Source of the DNA: Aquibium pacificus
GTDB taxonomy: Bacteria > Pseudomonadota > Alphaproteobacteria > Rhizobiales > Rhizobiaceae
Assembly: GCF_040839445.1 (NCBI RefSeq)
Contig: NZ_JBDPGJ010000006.1
Coordinates: forward strand, 1 to 64,000
Direction: 5' to 3'
Length of the DNA: 64,000 nt
In this document: positions 23,740-32,029 of the stretch, one piece after another
Position numbering within the stretch: the first letter of the stretch is position 1
How the letters are laid out: every line of letters starts with the position of its first letter
Notes under the pieces: model-generated
Seen by the model: the letters and a program-made list of their open reading frames with translations, nothing else
Database searches by the model: none
What the model was told of the DNA's origin: nothing
Translations under genes and position numbers: made by a program

Positions 23740-25773
23740 TCACAAAGACTGGGCGAGGCGCACTCCTTCATCGATCGCACGCAGCGCATCGAGTTCAGCC
23801 GCCTCGGCCGCACCGCCGATCATCGTGGCGGAAATGCCGCGGGCCGCAAGCGCCTCGATCAGCGTCCGTACAGGTTCCTGTCCCGTACAGAGAACGATCG
23901 TATCGGCGGCGATAACTTTTGTCTCGCCGTTCAAAAGGACGTGGAGCCCCCCATCGTCGATACGCTGGTAAACCACGCCCGCTAAGGTCTCGACTCCGTG
24001 TTTGCGTAACGCGTTGCGCAGGATCCAGCCGGTCGAAATGCCAAGTCCCTGTCCCAGCTTGCTCGTCTTTCGCTGCAGCATCACCACTTTGCGCTTTGCA
24101 GGCACCGCGGCCAGTGGATCGCCCGCCAGCGCGCCGGCGTTCCTGAACTGTCCGTCCACACCCCACGTGTCGAAAAAGGCCGCGTTCTCGTTAGCCTCAG
24201 CCGGATGGGTGACAAGGAATTCGGCCACGTCATGGCCGATCCCGCCGGCGCCCATGATGGCCACGGTCTGTCCCGCCTCCCGTGCGCCGCAGAGGATCTC
24301 GGCATAGGTGGCGACCTTGGGATGATCTATGCCCGGAATGCCCGGAATGCGAGGGGTCACGCCTGAGGCGATCACCACATGGTCGAACCCGGCAAGATCG
24401 TCGGCAGTGGCGCGACAGCCCAGCCGCAGGGTGACGCCGTGCCTGTCCATCTGAGCGGTGTAATAACGCAGCGTTTCGTCGAACTCGTGCTTGCCCGGGG
24501 CCGCACGTGCCAGGTTGAGCTGCCCGCCCAGCCGGTTCTCTGCCTCGAAAAGCGTGACCGCGTGCCCAAGCCGCGCGGCCTCGGCGGCCGTGGCCATACC
24601 CGCCGCCCCGCCGCCGACGATCGCCACCTTCTTCGGGGTCTCGCTCGGCGTGTCACGGAATTCCGTCTCGCGGCCGGCGCGCGGATTGACAAGGCAGCTT
24701 GCCGGACGGTCCGAGAAGATGAAATCCAGACATGCCTGATTGCAGGCGATGCAGGTGTTGATCTCATGGGCCCGACCCTCGCGCACCTTCTTCACGAAAT
24801 GAGGGTCGGCGAGGAAGGGCCGCGCCATCGAGACCATGTCGGCATCTCCCGAGGCCAGGATGTCCTCGGCGACCTCGGGGGTATTGATTCGGTTCGAGGC
24901 CACCACCGGGATCGACACCGCCGCCTTCACGTTGGCCGCCGCCTTCCGCCAGGCGCCACGCGGCACCGGATAAGCGATGGTTGGCACGCGCGCCTCGTGC
25001 CAGCCGATTCCGGTGTTCAGAATGTCGGCGCCGGCGGCCTCAATCTTGCGGGCGAGCGCGGCGATCTCTTCGGCGGGCGCGCCGCCCTCGACAAGATCGG
25101 CCGCCGAAATACGGTAGATGACCAGCAAATCCGGTCCGCAGCGGTCGCGCACCGCGCGCACGATTTCGACCGCGAAGCGGTGCCGGTTGTCGGCGCTGCC
25201 ACCCCACTCGTCCTCGCGTTTGTTGGTGTGGGTCACGGTGAATTCATTAATGAGATAGCCTTCGGAGCCCATGATTTCGACGCCATCGAAACCGGCAGAT
25301 TGCGCGTTGAGCGCTGCCTGGGCGAAATCTTCAATGGTGTGCAGAATATCCTGCTCGCTCATCTCGCGCGGGGAATACCGGTTTATCGGCGCCCGAATCG
25401 GCGAAGGTGCCACGCAACCTTCAAACTTGGCATAACGCCCCGCGTGGCAGATCTGCGCGCAAATCAGGCTGCCTTCCTGATGGACTGCATCGCAAATCGG
25501 CTTGAGGCTCAGCGCCTGCTGCGGATCGTCGAGCCGCGGACCTTCCGGATCGAACATGCCTTCGGCGTTGGGCGAAAAACCGCCAGTCACGATGACTGCC
25601 GCTTCGCCGTGCGCGCGTTCACGATAGAACGCGACCTGTTTTTCGATACCGTTGGGTTCGGTTTCAAGCCGCGTGTGCATCGAGCCCATAATGACCCGGT
25701 TTCGCAGATCGTGGACGCCTGCCCGGATCGGGGACAGCAATTTCTCGAAGGTTCTTCCGCGCCTGTCGGACAT
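23740..25773 (-). CDS. FadH-like 2,4-dienoyl-CoA reductase / NADH:flavin oxidoreductase
   Basis: 677 residues from ATG 25773, which has GGAGGT about 10 bases upstream. The N-terminal ~330 residues form an old-yellow-enzyme TIM barrel (FMN). A CxxCxxxC-x11-C cluster near 335-355 (CIACNQACLD...SCLVNP) binds 4Fe-4S. The C-terminal half has VAIVGGGAAGMATA for FAD and a second NAD(P)H domain (VAIMGAGGIGHDVA). This is the architecture of E. coli FadH and of bile-acid/steroid enoate reductases. It should reduce a conjugated dienoyl- or enoyl-CoA. It diverges from the acyl-CoA dehydrogenase at 25867 across a palindromic operator. Confidence 0.9.
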   Translation of the reverse strand: MSDRRGRTFEKLLSPIRAGVHDLRNRVIMGSMHTRLETEPNGIEKQVAFYRERAHGEAAVIVTGGFSPNAEGMFDPEGPRLDDPQQALSLKPICDAVHQEGSLICAQICHAGRYAKFEGCVAPSPIRAPINRYSPREMSEQDILHTIEDFAQAALNAQSAGFDGVEIMGSEGYLINEFTVTHTNKREDEWGGSADNRHRFAVEIVRAVRDRCGPDLLVIYRISAADLVEGGAPAEEIAALARKIEAAGADILNTGIGWHEARVPTIAYPVPRGAWRKAAANVKAAVSIPVVASNRINTPEVAEDILASGDADMVSMARPFLADPHFVKKVREGRAHEINTCIACNQACLDFIFSDRPASCLVNPRAGRETEFRDTPSETPKKVAIVGGGAAGMATAAEAARLGHAVTLFEAENRLGGQLNLARAAPGKHEFDETLRYYTAQMDRHGVTLRLGCRATADDLAGFDHVVIASGVTPRIPGIPGIDHPKVATYAEILCGAREAGQTVAIMGAGGIGHDVAEFLVTHPAEANENAAFFDTWGVDGQFRNAGALAGDPLAAVPAKRKVVMLQRKTSKLGQGLGISTGWILRNALRKHGVETLAGVVYQRIDDGGLHVLLNGETKVIAADTIVLCTGQEPVRTLIEALAARGISATMIGGAAEAAELDALRAIDEGVRLAQSL

Positions 25774-25806
25774 ATCCACGTTACCTCCCATTGCATCTTG
25801 CCAAGC

Positions 25807-25826
25807 ATTCTAACGTTTGTTAGGTT
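25807..25826. promoter_or_regulatory. putative TetR operator 3 (divergent promoter)
   Basis: Palindrome ATTCTAAC-GTTT-GTTAGGTT, with 14 of 16 arm bases matching ATTCTAAC-N4-GTTAGAAT and a perfect left arm. It lies in the 93-base gap between the FadH-like gene (minus) and the carboxylase-pathway operon (plus), so one site could control both directions. Confidence 0.6.
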
Positions 25827-25866
25827 TTTTGGGAAGTGAGATTCACAGGCTCGGGAGGGCTATCAC

Positions 25867-27048
25867 GTGCAGTTTCAACCGACAGATGACCAGCAGGCCT
25901 TTCGAGAGACAGCACAGCGTTTCGCACGTGAAAAGCTGGCCGAGAGCTATCAGAAGCGGGCAACCGAGCACGTGATGGATCGCGGGCTCATCAGGGAGAT
26001 GGGGGCGCTTGGGCTGATCGGCGCCGATCTGCCCGAGGAGTTCGGCGGGTTGGGCGAGAGCTCCGTCACGGCCGGATTGATCGTCGAGGAAATCGCGCGC
26101 GCCGATTTCAATGTCAGCTACATCCAGCTTCTGGGGTCGCTGATGGGCGGCATGGTCGCGAAACACGCCTTGCCCGACATCGCCAAGGAATGGGTGCCCC
26201 GCGTCACGGCGGGTGAGGCGGTGATAGGGTTGGGATTGACCGAGCCGCGCGGCGGATCGGACGCGGCGAACCTGCAACTCAGGGCCGCCAAATCCGGCAA
26301 CGGCTGGCGGCTGAACGGCGAGAAGACGTCGATGAGCTTTGCCGCGCAGGCCGACGCGGCGGTGGTCTTTGCCCGTACCGGCGATCCCGAGGGCGGATCG
26401 CGGGGCGTCAGTGCGTTCCTCGTGGACCTGAATGAAAATGGCATCAACCGCACGCATTTCGACGACATCGGGACCAAGCCCGTGGGGCGCGGTTCGGTCT
26501 TCTTTGACGACGTCTTCGTCCCCTCCCAATGCCTGATGGCCGAGCAGGATCGTGCCTTCGGCACGATCATGGCTGGCTTCGACTATTCCCGAGCGCTGAT
26601 CGGGCTGGAATGTCTGGGCGCGGCGCGGGCCTCGGTAGACGAGACCTGGACCTATGTGCAGGAACGCGAAGCCTTTGGTGCGCCGCTGGCGCAGTATCAG
26701 GGGGTCAGCTTCCCGCTGGCCGAGGCCGAAACGCAGCTTACCATGATGCGACAGCTTTGCTACTACACGCTCGATCTGCGCGACCGCGGCCTGCCGCACA
26801 CCAAGGAGGCGGCGATGTGCAAGTGGTACGTGCCGAAAACCGCGTGCGAGATCATCCATCAGTGCCTGATCCTGCATGGCCACTACGGCTACACCACCGA
26901 CCTGCCTCACCATCAGCGCTACAACGATGTTCTGGGCCTGCAGATCGGCGACGGTACCGCGCAAATCCAGAAGCTCGTCATCGCGCGCGAGAAGGTCGGC
27001 CGCATGGCGCTGCAATACGACAAGAAGGCCAAGGGAGGCGCGAGATGA
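25867..27048 (+). CDS. acyl-CoA dehydrogenase with Asp at the catalytic Glu position
   Basis: 393 residues from a GTG start, with GGGAGGG about 7 bases upstream. The LGLTEPRGGSDAANLQ and LNGEKTSMSF segments and the C-terminal LHGHYGYTTDLPHHQRYND helix are typical. The catalytic Glu of YEGT is Asp362 (IGDGTAQIQKLVIAREK), and Ser precedes the helix-G Arg, so no alternative Glu is evident. This is the second Asp-type dehydrogenase in the window, and the pattern recalls dehydrogenases acting on alicyclic carboxyl-CoAs. It is the first gene of a long operon and overlaps the crotonase by 4 bases. Confidence 0.9.
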   Translation: MQFQPTDDQQAFRETAQRFAREKLAESYQKRATEHVMDRGLIREMGALGLIGADLPEEFGGLGESSVTAGLIVEEIARADFNVSYIQLLGSLMGGMVAKHALPDIAKEWVPRVTAGEAVIGLGLTEPRGGSDAANLQLRAAKSGNGWRLNGEKTSMSFAAQADAAVVFARTGDPEGGSRGVSAFLVDLNENGINRTHFDDIGTKPVGRGSVFFDDVFVPSQCLMAEQDRAFGTIMAGFDYSRALIGLECLGAARASVDETWTYVQEREAFGAPLAQYQGVSFPLAEAETQLTMMRQLCYYTLDLRDRGLPHTKEAAMCKWYVPKTACEIIHQCLILHGHYGYTTDLPHHQRYNDVLGLQIGDGTAQIQKLVIAREKVGRMALQYDKKAKGGAR

Positions 27049-27824
27049 GCGTTCCCGTCAATGTCAGCGCTGAGGGCAGCGTCGGCATTATCGAGCTCGC
27101 CCGCCCCGACAAGTTCAACTGCCTTTCGCTGGAGGTCCACGAGTGTATCTCCAGGGCCCGCGAAAGCTTTGAGGCCGACCGCGACATCCGCTCGATCCTG
27201 ATCTGCGCACAGGGAAAGCACTTCTGCACCGGCGCCGACCTGACCGAGGTGAAAGGCAAGATGAGCGATGCGCAGACGCTGGACCACTTCATCGCCTTTG
27301 GGATGGAAGGGCTTCGCAGGCTGGAACAGAGCCGTCTCCCCGTGGTCGTCGCGGTGCAGGGCCTTTGCCTGGCCGGCGGGCTCGAGCTGATGCTGTCCTG
27401 CGATGTCTGTTTCGCTGCGGAAAGCGCTCAGTTCGGCGACCAGCACGCGCAGTTCGGGCTGATCCCTGGCTGGGGCGGCAGCCAGCGGCTGACCCGGCTG
27501 ATTGGCTTGCGCCGGGCGCTCGATCTGATGTTCTCGGCCCGCTGGCTGACGGCGGAAGAGGCGAAGCAAGCCGGACTGGTGAATTACGTCGTACTGGACC
27601 AAGAGCTGCGCCAGGAGGCGTTAAACTACTGCGTGACGATCGCCACCCGCTCACGGCCCGGCATTGCCGAGATGAAGCGCCTGGCGCGCGAAGGCGCCGA
27701 CATGGGCCTCGACCAGCAGATGCGGCTGGAGCGCGACGCTGCCGTGCGTGCGCTACGAAGCGACGACGTGGCCGAAGGGCTGGACGCATTCGAAAGCCGG
27801 CGCGCGCCGGCCTTCAAAGCCTGA
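27045..27824 (+). CDS. enoyl-CoA hydratase/isomerase family protein
   Basis: 259 residues from the ATG that overlaps the preceding stop (ATGA). FCTGADL is at 60-66. Glu114 in GGLELM is kept, and the second hydratase Glu is His134 (FGDQHAQFG), followed by LIPGWGGSQRL. This H-type active site is shared with the crotonase at 12101-12892 and differs from the canonical two-Glu enzyme at 57298-58092. It probably adds water to, or isomerises, the product of the upstream dehydrogenase; in a geranyl/methylcrotonyl-type route it could act after carboxylation. Confidence 0.85.
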   Translation: MSVPVNVSAEGSVGIIELARPDKFNCLSLEVHECISRARESFEADRDIRSILICAQGKHFCTGADLTEVKGKMSDAQTLDHFIAFGMEGLRRLEQSRLPVVVAVQGLCLAGGLELMLSCDVCFAAESAQFGDQHAQFGLIPGWGGSQRLTRLIGLRRALDLMFSARWLTAEEAKQAGLVNYVVLDQELRQEALNYCVTIATRSRPGIAEMKRLAREGADMGLDQQMRLERDAAVRALRSDDVAEGLDAFESRRAPAFKA

Positions 27825-27838
27825 CAAGAGGTGCGGGA

Positions 27839-28999
27839 ATGGACTTCACGCTCAACGATGAGCAGCGCCAGATCTACGATTACGGCGCCCAGCTCGCGCA
27901 GAAATTCGACAACGCCTACTGGCTGGATCACGCCCGCCGGCACACCTTTCCCAAAGAGATGTTCCAGCAGATCGCCGAGGACGGCTTTCTCGGCATCATG
28001 GTGCCCGAGGAATATGGCGGCGCCGGTCTCGGCATGACCGAGATGGCGCTGTTCATGGAGGGCACGGCGAACCACGGCATCCCGCTCCTGATGATGGTGG
28101 TCGGCCCCACCATGTCGCTGTCGCATATCGCCAGCCACGGGACCGAGTTCCACCGCAGGGAACTCCTGCCGGCCGCGTGCCGGGGCGAGATCCAGTTCTG
28201 CTTCGCGATCACTGAACCGGGCGCCGGGTCCAACACGATCAAGGCCACGACGCTTGCCAGGCGCAAGGGCAACCGTTTTGCGCTAACGGGGGAAAAGACC
28301 TTCATCACCGGCGCCGACGTCTCCGACTACTGCCTCGTGGTGGCGCGCACCAAGCCTCACACCGAGGTCTCCCGCAAGACCGACGGCTTCACGCTGTTCG
28401 CCGTGGACCTGAAGAAGAACGGCGTAGAAATGCAGCGGGTGAAGGTCTCGATCCCACTGCCGGAAGAACAATGGACGTTGTTCTTCGACGAGGTGGATCT
28501 CGGTCCCGAGGATATCGTGGGCGAGGTGGAAGACGGCTTTTCGATCCTGTTCGATTCGCTCAATCCCGAACGCATCATCCTGGCGGCGCTTTGCTGCGGC
28601 ATTGGCCGGTTCGCCTTACGGAAGGCAGTGGCCTATGCTTGCGAGCGCAACGTCTTTGGTCAGCCGATCGGCGCGCACCAGGGCGTGCAGCATCCGCTGG
28701 CCAAGGCCCACACGGCCGTGGAAATGGCGAGCCTGATGACCCGCCGTGCGGCCTGGGAATTCGACAACAAGTTTCCCGCCGGTGCCTCGTCGAACATGGC
28801 GAAATATGCCGCCGCCGAGGCCGGGATCGAAGCCGTGGACGCCGCCCTTCAGGCGCATGGCGGGTCGGGTTTCACGGAAGATACCGGGCTGTACGAGCTT
28901 TATCCGTTGGTGCGCCTGCTACGCACCGCGCCGGTGAACCGTGAACTGTGCCTCAGCTTTATTGGCGAGAAGGTAATGGGTCTGCCGCGGTCGTATTGA
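27839..28999 (+). CDS. acyl-CoA dehydrogenase (helix-G Glu type)
   Basis: 386 residues from ATG 27839. The ITEPGAGSNTIKATT and FALTGEKTFITGADVSDY motifs bind FAD and substrate. Glu244 directly before Arg245 (NPERIILAAL) is in the isovaleryl-CoA-dehydrogenase position for the base, while the YEGT position has no acid (TAPVNREL). The C-terminus MGLPRSY is shared with two other dehydrogenases in the window (36734, 51550), defining a subgroup different from the Asp-type enzymes. It is third in the operon, followed after 24 bases by the ligase. Confidence 0.9.
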   Translation: MDFTLNDEQRQIYDYGAQLAQKFDNAYWLDHARRHTFPKEMFQQIAEDGFLGIMVPEEYGGAGLGMTEMALFMEGTANHGIPLLMMVVGPTMSLSHIASHGTEFHRRELLPAACRGEIQFCFAITEPGAGSNTIKATTLARRKGNRFALTGEKTFITGADVSDYCLVVARTKPHTEVSRKTDGFTLFAVDLKKNGVEMQRVKVSIPLPEEQWTLFFDEVDLGPEDIVGEVEDGFSILFDSLNPERIILAALCCGIGRFALRKAVAYACERNVFGQPIGAHQGVQHPLAKAHTAVEMASLMTRRAAWEFDNKFPAGASSNMAKYAAAEAGIEAVDAALQAHGGSGFTEDTGLYELYPLVRLLRTAPVNRELCLSFIGEKVMGLPRSY

Positions 29000-29023
29000 T
29001 CGCGAAAGCCCAGGGAGGAAAGC

Positions 29024-30415
29024 ATGCAACACGGAATGCGCTTCCGGCGGGCCGATGCCGGCGCGAAGGCCAACGACCGGTTCTGGCACGAGATCGAGGG
29101 CATGCCGCTCGACGAGGTGCGCCGCATCCAGGAGGAGCGGCTGGTCGAGCAGATGGCCTATCTCAAGGCCAACTCGCCCTTCTACCAAGACAAGTTCGCT
29201 GCGGCCGGCATCGATTTCGATGAGATCCGCACCATTGAGGATCTGCAGAGGCTGCCCTTCACCTACAAGACTGAGATACGCGAAAGCCTGTCGGCCGAGC
29301 CGCCTTTCGGCCGCCACCGCGCCGCGCCCATGGAAGACATCATCCAGATGCAGGCGTCCTCGGGGACGACCGGCAGCCCCTCCTACGTGGCGTTGACAGA
29401 ATCCGATGCCGAGATGTGGCACGAGATGACGGCGCGCTGCTTCTTCGCCAACGGCGTGCGGCCCGGCGACATGGTGCTGCACGCCTTCTCGCTCGCCAAG
29501 GGCTTCGTGGGCGGCATCCCGGTGATGCAAGGCCTGCAATATATGGGCTCCATCGACGTGCCGGTGGGAGCCGACGGCGGCGCCGACCGGCTCCTGCGCG
29601 CCTGCGCCGACACGCGCCCGCGCTGCGTCGTCGGGGCGCCGAATTTCGTGATCCACCTGGCCGAAAAGGCCGAAGAGGTGCTGGGCGTTCCAGCGAGCAG
29701 ACTGGGCGTGGAACGAGTCGTCGTCGGCGGGGAGCCGGGCGGCGGCATTCCGGCGATCCGCGCCAAGATCGAAAAACTGTGGGGCGCCAAGTGCACCGAG
29801 ATGCTGGGCGGTACCGACCTGGGCGTGACCTACTGGGCCGAGTGTGACCAGCAGTCGGGCATGCACATGGTCAACATGGACTACGTTTTGACTGAACTGC
29901 TCGACCCCGAGACCGGCAAGATCATCCCTTGGGCGGAGGGCGCCAGTGGTGAGATGATCTACACCGCCCTCGGCCGCCGGGCGAGCCCGCTGGTGCGCTT
30001 CCGCTCTGGCGATTTCATCGAGGTCTTGGGCACGACCTGCGCCTGCGGCCGGACGGGTCCCAAGATCCGCTGCACAGGGCGCACCGACGACATGCTGATC
30101 GTGCGCGGGGCCAACGTGTTTCCCTCGGCGATCAACAGCATCGTCAACGAGATGGTGCCGCAAACGAACGGCGTGATGCGTGTTGTGGCCGATTTCGAGG
30201 GCCACACCACGCAGGAACCACTGAAGATCATCGTCGAACGCGGTCCCGACCGCGACCGAGACGGTGACGCGAACCTGAAGAAGAAGATCGAGCAGCGCCT
30301 GCGCGACGCCCTGGTGTTCCGGGCCGATGTCCGGATCGTCGATGCCGACACCTTCGAAAAGCCGGGCGCGGCCAAAGTGGCCTTCGTGTTGAGAAAGTAC
30401 CCCGATCTGCCATGA
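29024..30415 (+). CDS. phenylacetate-CoA-ligase-like (PaaK-type) CoA ligase
   Basis: 463 residues, the compact PaaK length. The adenylate loop is SSGTTGSPS at 112-120. A middle GGEPGGGIP and EMLGGTDLGVTYWAEC segment corresponds to the aryl-substrate pocket, and C-terminal GRTDDMLIVRGANVFPSAI is the typical PaaK hinge. It should convert a free acid to its CoA ester with ATP. The pathway context favours an alicyclic or branched acid over phenylacetate, since no paa genes are present. It overlaps the carboxylase beta gene by 4 bases. Confidence 0.88.
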   Translation: MQHGMRFRRADAGAKANDRFWHEIEGMPLDEVRRIQEERLVEQMAYLKANSPFYQDKFAAAGIDFDEIRTIEDLQRLPFTYKTEIRESLSAEPPFGRHRAAPMEDIIQMQASSGTTGSPSYVALTESDAEMWHEMTARCFFANGVRPGDMVLHAFSLAKGFVGGIPVMQGLQYMGSIDVPVGADGGADRLLRACADTRPRCVVGAPNFVIHLAEKAEEVLGVPASRLGVERVVVGGEPGGGIPAIRAKIEKLWGAKCTEMLGGTDLGVTYWAECDQQSGMHMVNMDYVLTELLDPETGKIIPWAEGASGEMIYTALGRRASPLVRFRSGDFIEVLGTTCACGRTGPKIRCTGRTDDMLIVRGANVFPSAINSIVNEMVPQTNGVMRVVADFEGHTTQEPLKIIVERGPDRDRDGDANLKKKIEQRLRDALVFRADVRIVDADTFEKPGAAKVAFVLRKYPDLP

Positions 30416-32019
30416 CGAAGCTGAAATCCTTGGTCGACACCGGGTCGGAAGACTTCCGGGCCAATGACACGCATTACCGCGCCAAATTGGCCGAGCTGCA
30501 CGCGCTGCGGCTCAGCCAACGCGTCGGCGGGCCGGAAAGCGCACGGGCGCGCCACGTGAAGAAGGGCAAGTTCCTGCCGCGCGAGCGCGTCGAGCGGCTG
30601 ATCGACCCGGGCACGCCGTTCCTCGAGCTCGGCGAACTCGCCGGGCTCGACAAGTACGACGGCGTGCCGCCCGGCGCGGGAATCATCACTGGCATCGGCG
30701 TGATTGAGGGCCGCCACTGCATGATCATCGCCAACGACGCCACGGTGAAGGGCGGCACCTATTTCGGCATGACCTGCCGTAAGCACGTGCGCGCCCAGCG
30801 GATCGCCTGGGCCAATCGCCTGCCGGTCGTCACACTGGTCGATTCCGGCGGCGCGTTTTTGCCTGACCAGGAGAACATCTTTCCCGACGAGGGCCAGTTC
30901 GGCTCGATATTTCACAACCAGGTCGGGATGTCGGGCGACGGCGTGCCGCAGATCGCCGTGGTCATGGGCCCCTGCACCGCCGGCGGCGCCTATATCCCGG
31001 CGCTTTGCGACGAGGTGGTCATCGTGCGCGGCCAGGGCTTCATGTATCTCGGCGGGCCGGAACTCACCTTCGCCGCCACTGGGGAGAAGGTCGACAACGA
31101 GACCCTCGGCGGCGGCAAGATGCACTGCTCGGTCTCGGGCGTGACCGACCATCTCGCCGAGGACGACGCCCACGCGCTCGCCATTACGCGAGAGATCGTC
31201 AAGCACCTGGGCGAGAAGCTCTCCCCGCGCAAGACGCCGGCGTCGCCGCGCGACCCGGCCTACGCGGTAGAAGAGATCTACGGCATCGTCAGCCGGGACC
31301 ACAAAGTACCCACCGAGAACCGCGAGATCGTGGCGCGGCTGGTCGACGGCAGCGATTTCCACGAGTTCAAACCGCTCTACGGCGACACTTTGATGACCGG
31401 CTGGGGCCGCATTCACGGGCACGAGGTGGGGATTCTCGCCAATACCGGCGTGCTGTTCGTCGAAGCGGCGCTGAAGGCCACGCATTTCATCAATCTCTGC
31501 GTGCAGCGCGATATTCCGCTGCTGTTCCTGGCCGATGTCAACGGCTTCATGGTGGGCCGCGAGGTCGAGCAGATGGGAATCGCCAAGGCGGGCGCCAAGA
31601 TGATCACCGCCATGTCCTCGGCGCGGGTGCCGAAGTTCACCATCATCACCGGGGGTTCTTACGGAGCAGGATATCTGGCCATGTTGGGCCGCCCCTTCCA
31701 GCCCGACGCGATGTTGGCCTGGCCCACCGGCCGCGCTGCTATCATGGGGCCGGAACAGGCGGCGAGCGTATTGGCCCAGGTGCGCGCCCAGATCAACGAG
31801 CGCGAGGGCAAGACCTGGACGAAGGAGGAGGAAGAGGCCTTCAAGGCGCCTATCCGCAAGGAATACGAGGATTTCCAGGGCGCCTACAACTTCGCTTCGA
31901 ACCTTTGGGTCGACAGCGTGATCGAGCCCTGCGAGACCCGTGACGTCATGGCGCTGCTGCTCGACATCACCTCACGGCGGCCAAAGGTCGAAACCCATTT
32001 CGGCGTGTTCAGGATGTGA
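30412..32019 (+). CDS. acyl-CoA carboxylase carboxyltransferase (beta) subunit, MCC/GCC type
   Basis: 535 residues with both carboxyltransferase halves. The N-terminal half has LVDSGGAFLPDQ..FPDEGQFGSIF and GPCTAGGAYIPAL. LGGGKMHCSVSGVTDHLAEDDAHAL is characteristic of methylcrotonyl-/geranyl-CoA carboxylase beta subunits. The C-terminal half has ITGGSYGAGYLAMLGRPFQPD. It transfers the carboxyl group from biotin to the gamma-methyl carbon of a 3-methyl-branched enoyl-CoA in those families. The alpha subunit follows directly. Whether the substrate is methylcrotonyl-, geranyl- or another branched CoA cannot be read here. Confidence 0.92.
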   Translation: MTKLKSLVDTGSEDFRANDTHYRAKLAELHALRLSQRVGGPESARARHVKKGKFLPRERVERLIDPGTPFLELGELAGLDKYDGVPPGAGIITGIGVIEGRHCMIIANDATVKGGTYFGMTCRKHVRAQRIAWANRLPVVTLVDSGGAFLPDQENIFPDEGQFGSIFHNQVGMSGDGVPQIAVVMGPCTAGGAYIPALCDEVVIVRGQGFMYLGGPELTFAATGEKVDNETLGGGKMHCSVSGVTDHLAEDDAHALAITREIVKHLGEKLSPRKTPASPRDPAYAVEEIYGIVSRDHKVPTENREIVARLVDGSDFHEFKPLYGDTLMTGWGRIHGHEVGILANTGVLFVEAALKATHFINLCVQRDIPLLFLADVNGFMVGREVEQMGIAKAGAKMITAMSSARVPKFTIITGGSYGAGYLAMLGRPFQPDAMLAWPTGRAAIMGPEQAASVLAQVRAQINEREGKTWTKEEEEAFKAPIRKEYEDFQGAYNFASNLWVDSVIEPCETRDVMALLLDITSRRPKVETHFGVFRM

Positions 32020-32029
32020 GGCGGTGACA

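Noticed and set aside
24379..25839. 486-codon open frame on the plus strand, opposite the FadH-like gene
   Set aside because: It is antisense to a gene with clear FMN, Fe-S and FAD motifs, its product is rich in Arg/Gly/His with no family resemblance, and high GC makes long antisense frames common.
27045..27824. BadI ring-cleaving hydrolase
   Set aside because: It lacks the BadI-type GGGNVL and FGQVGPKMG segments as I remember them; its GDQH site is of the common His-type crotonases.
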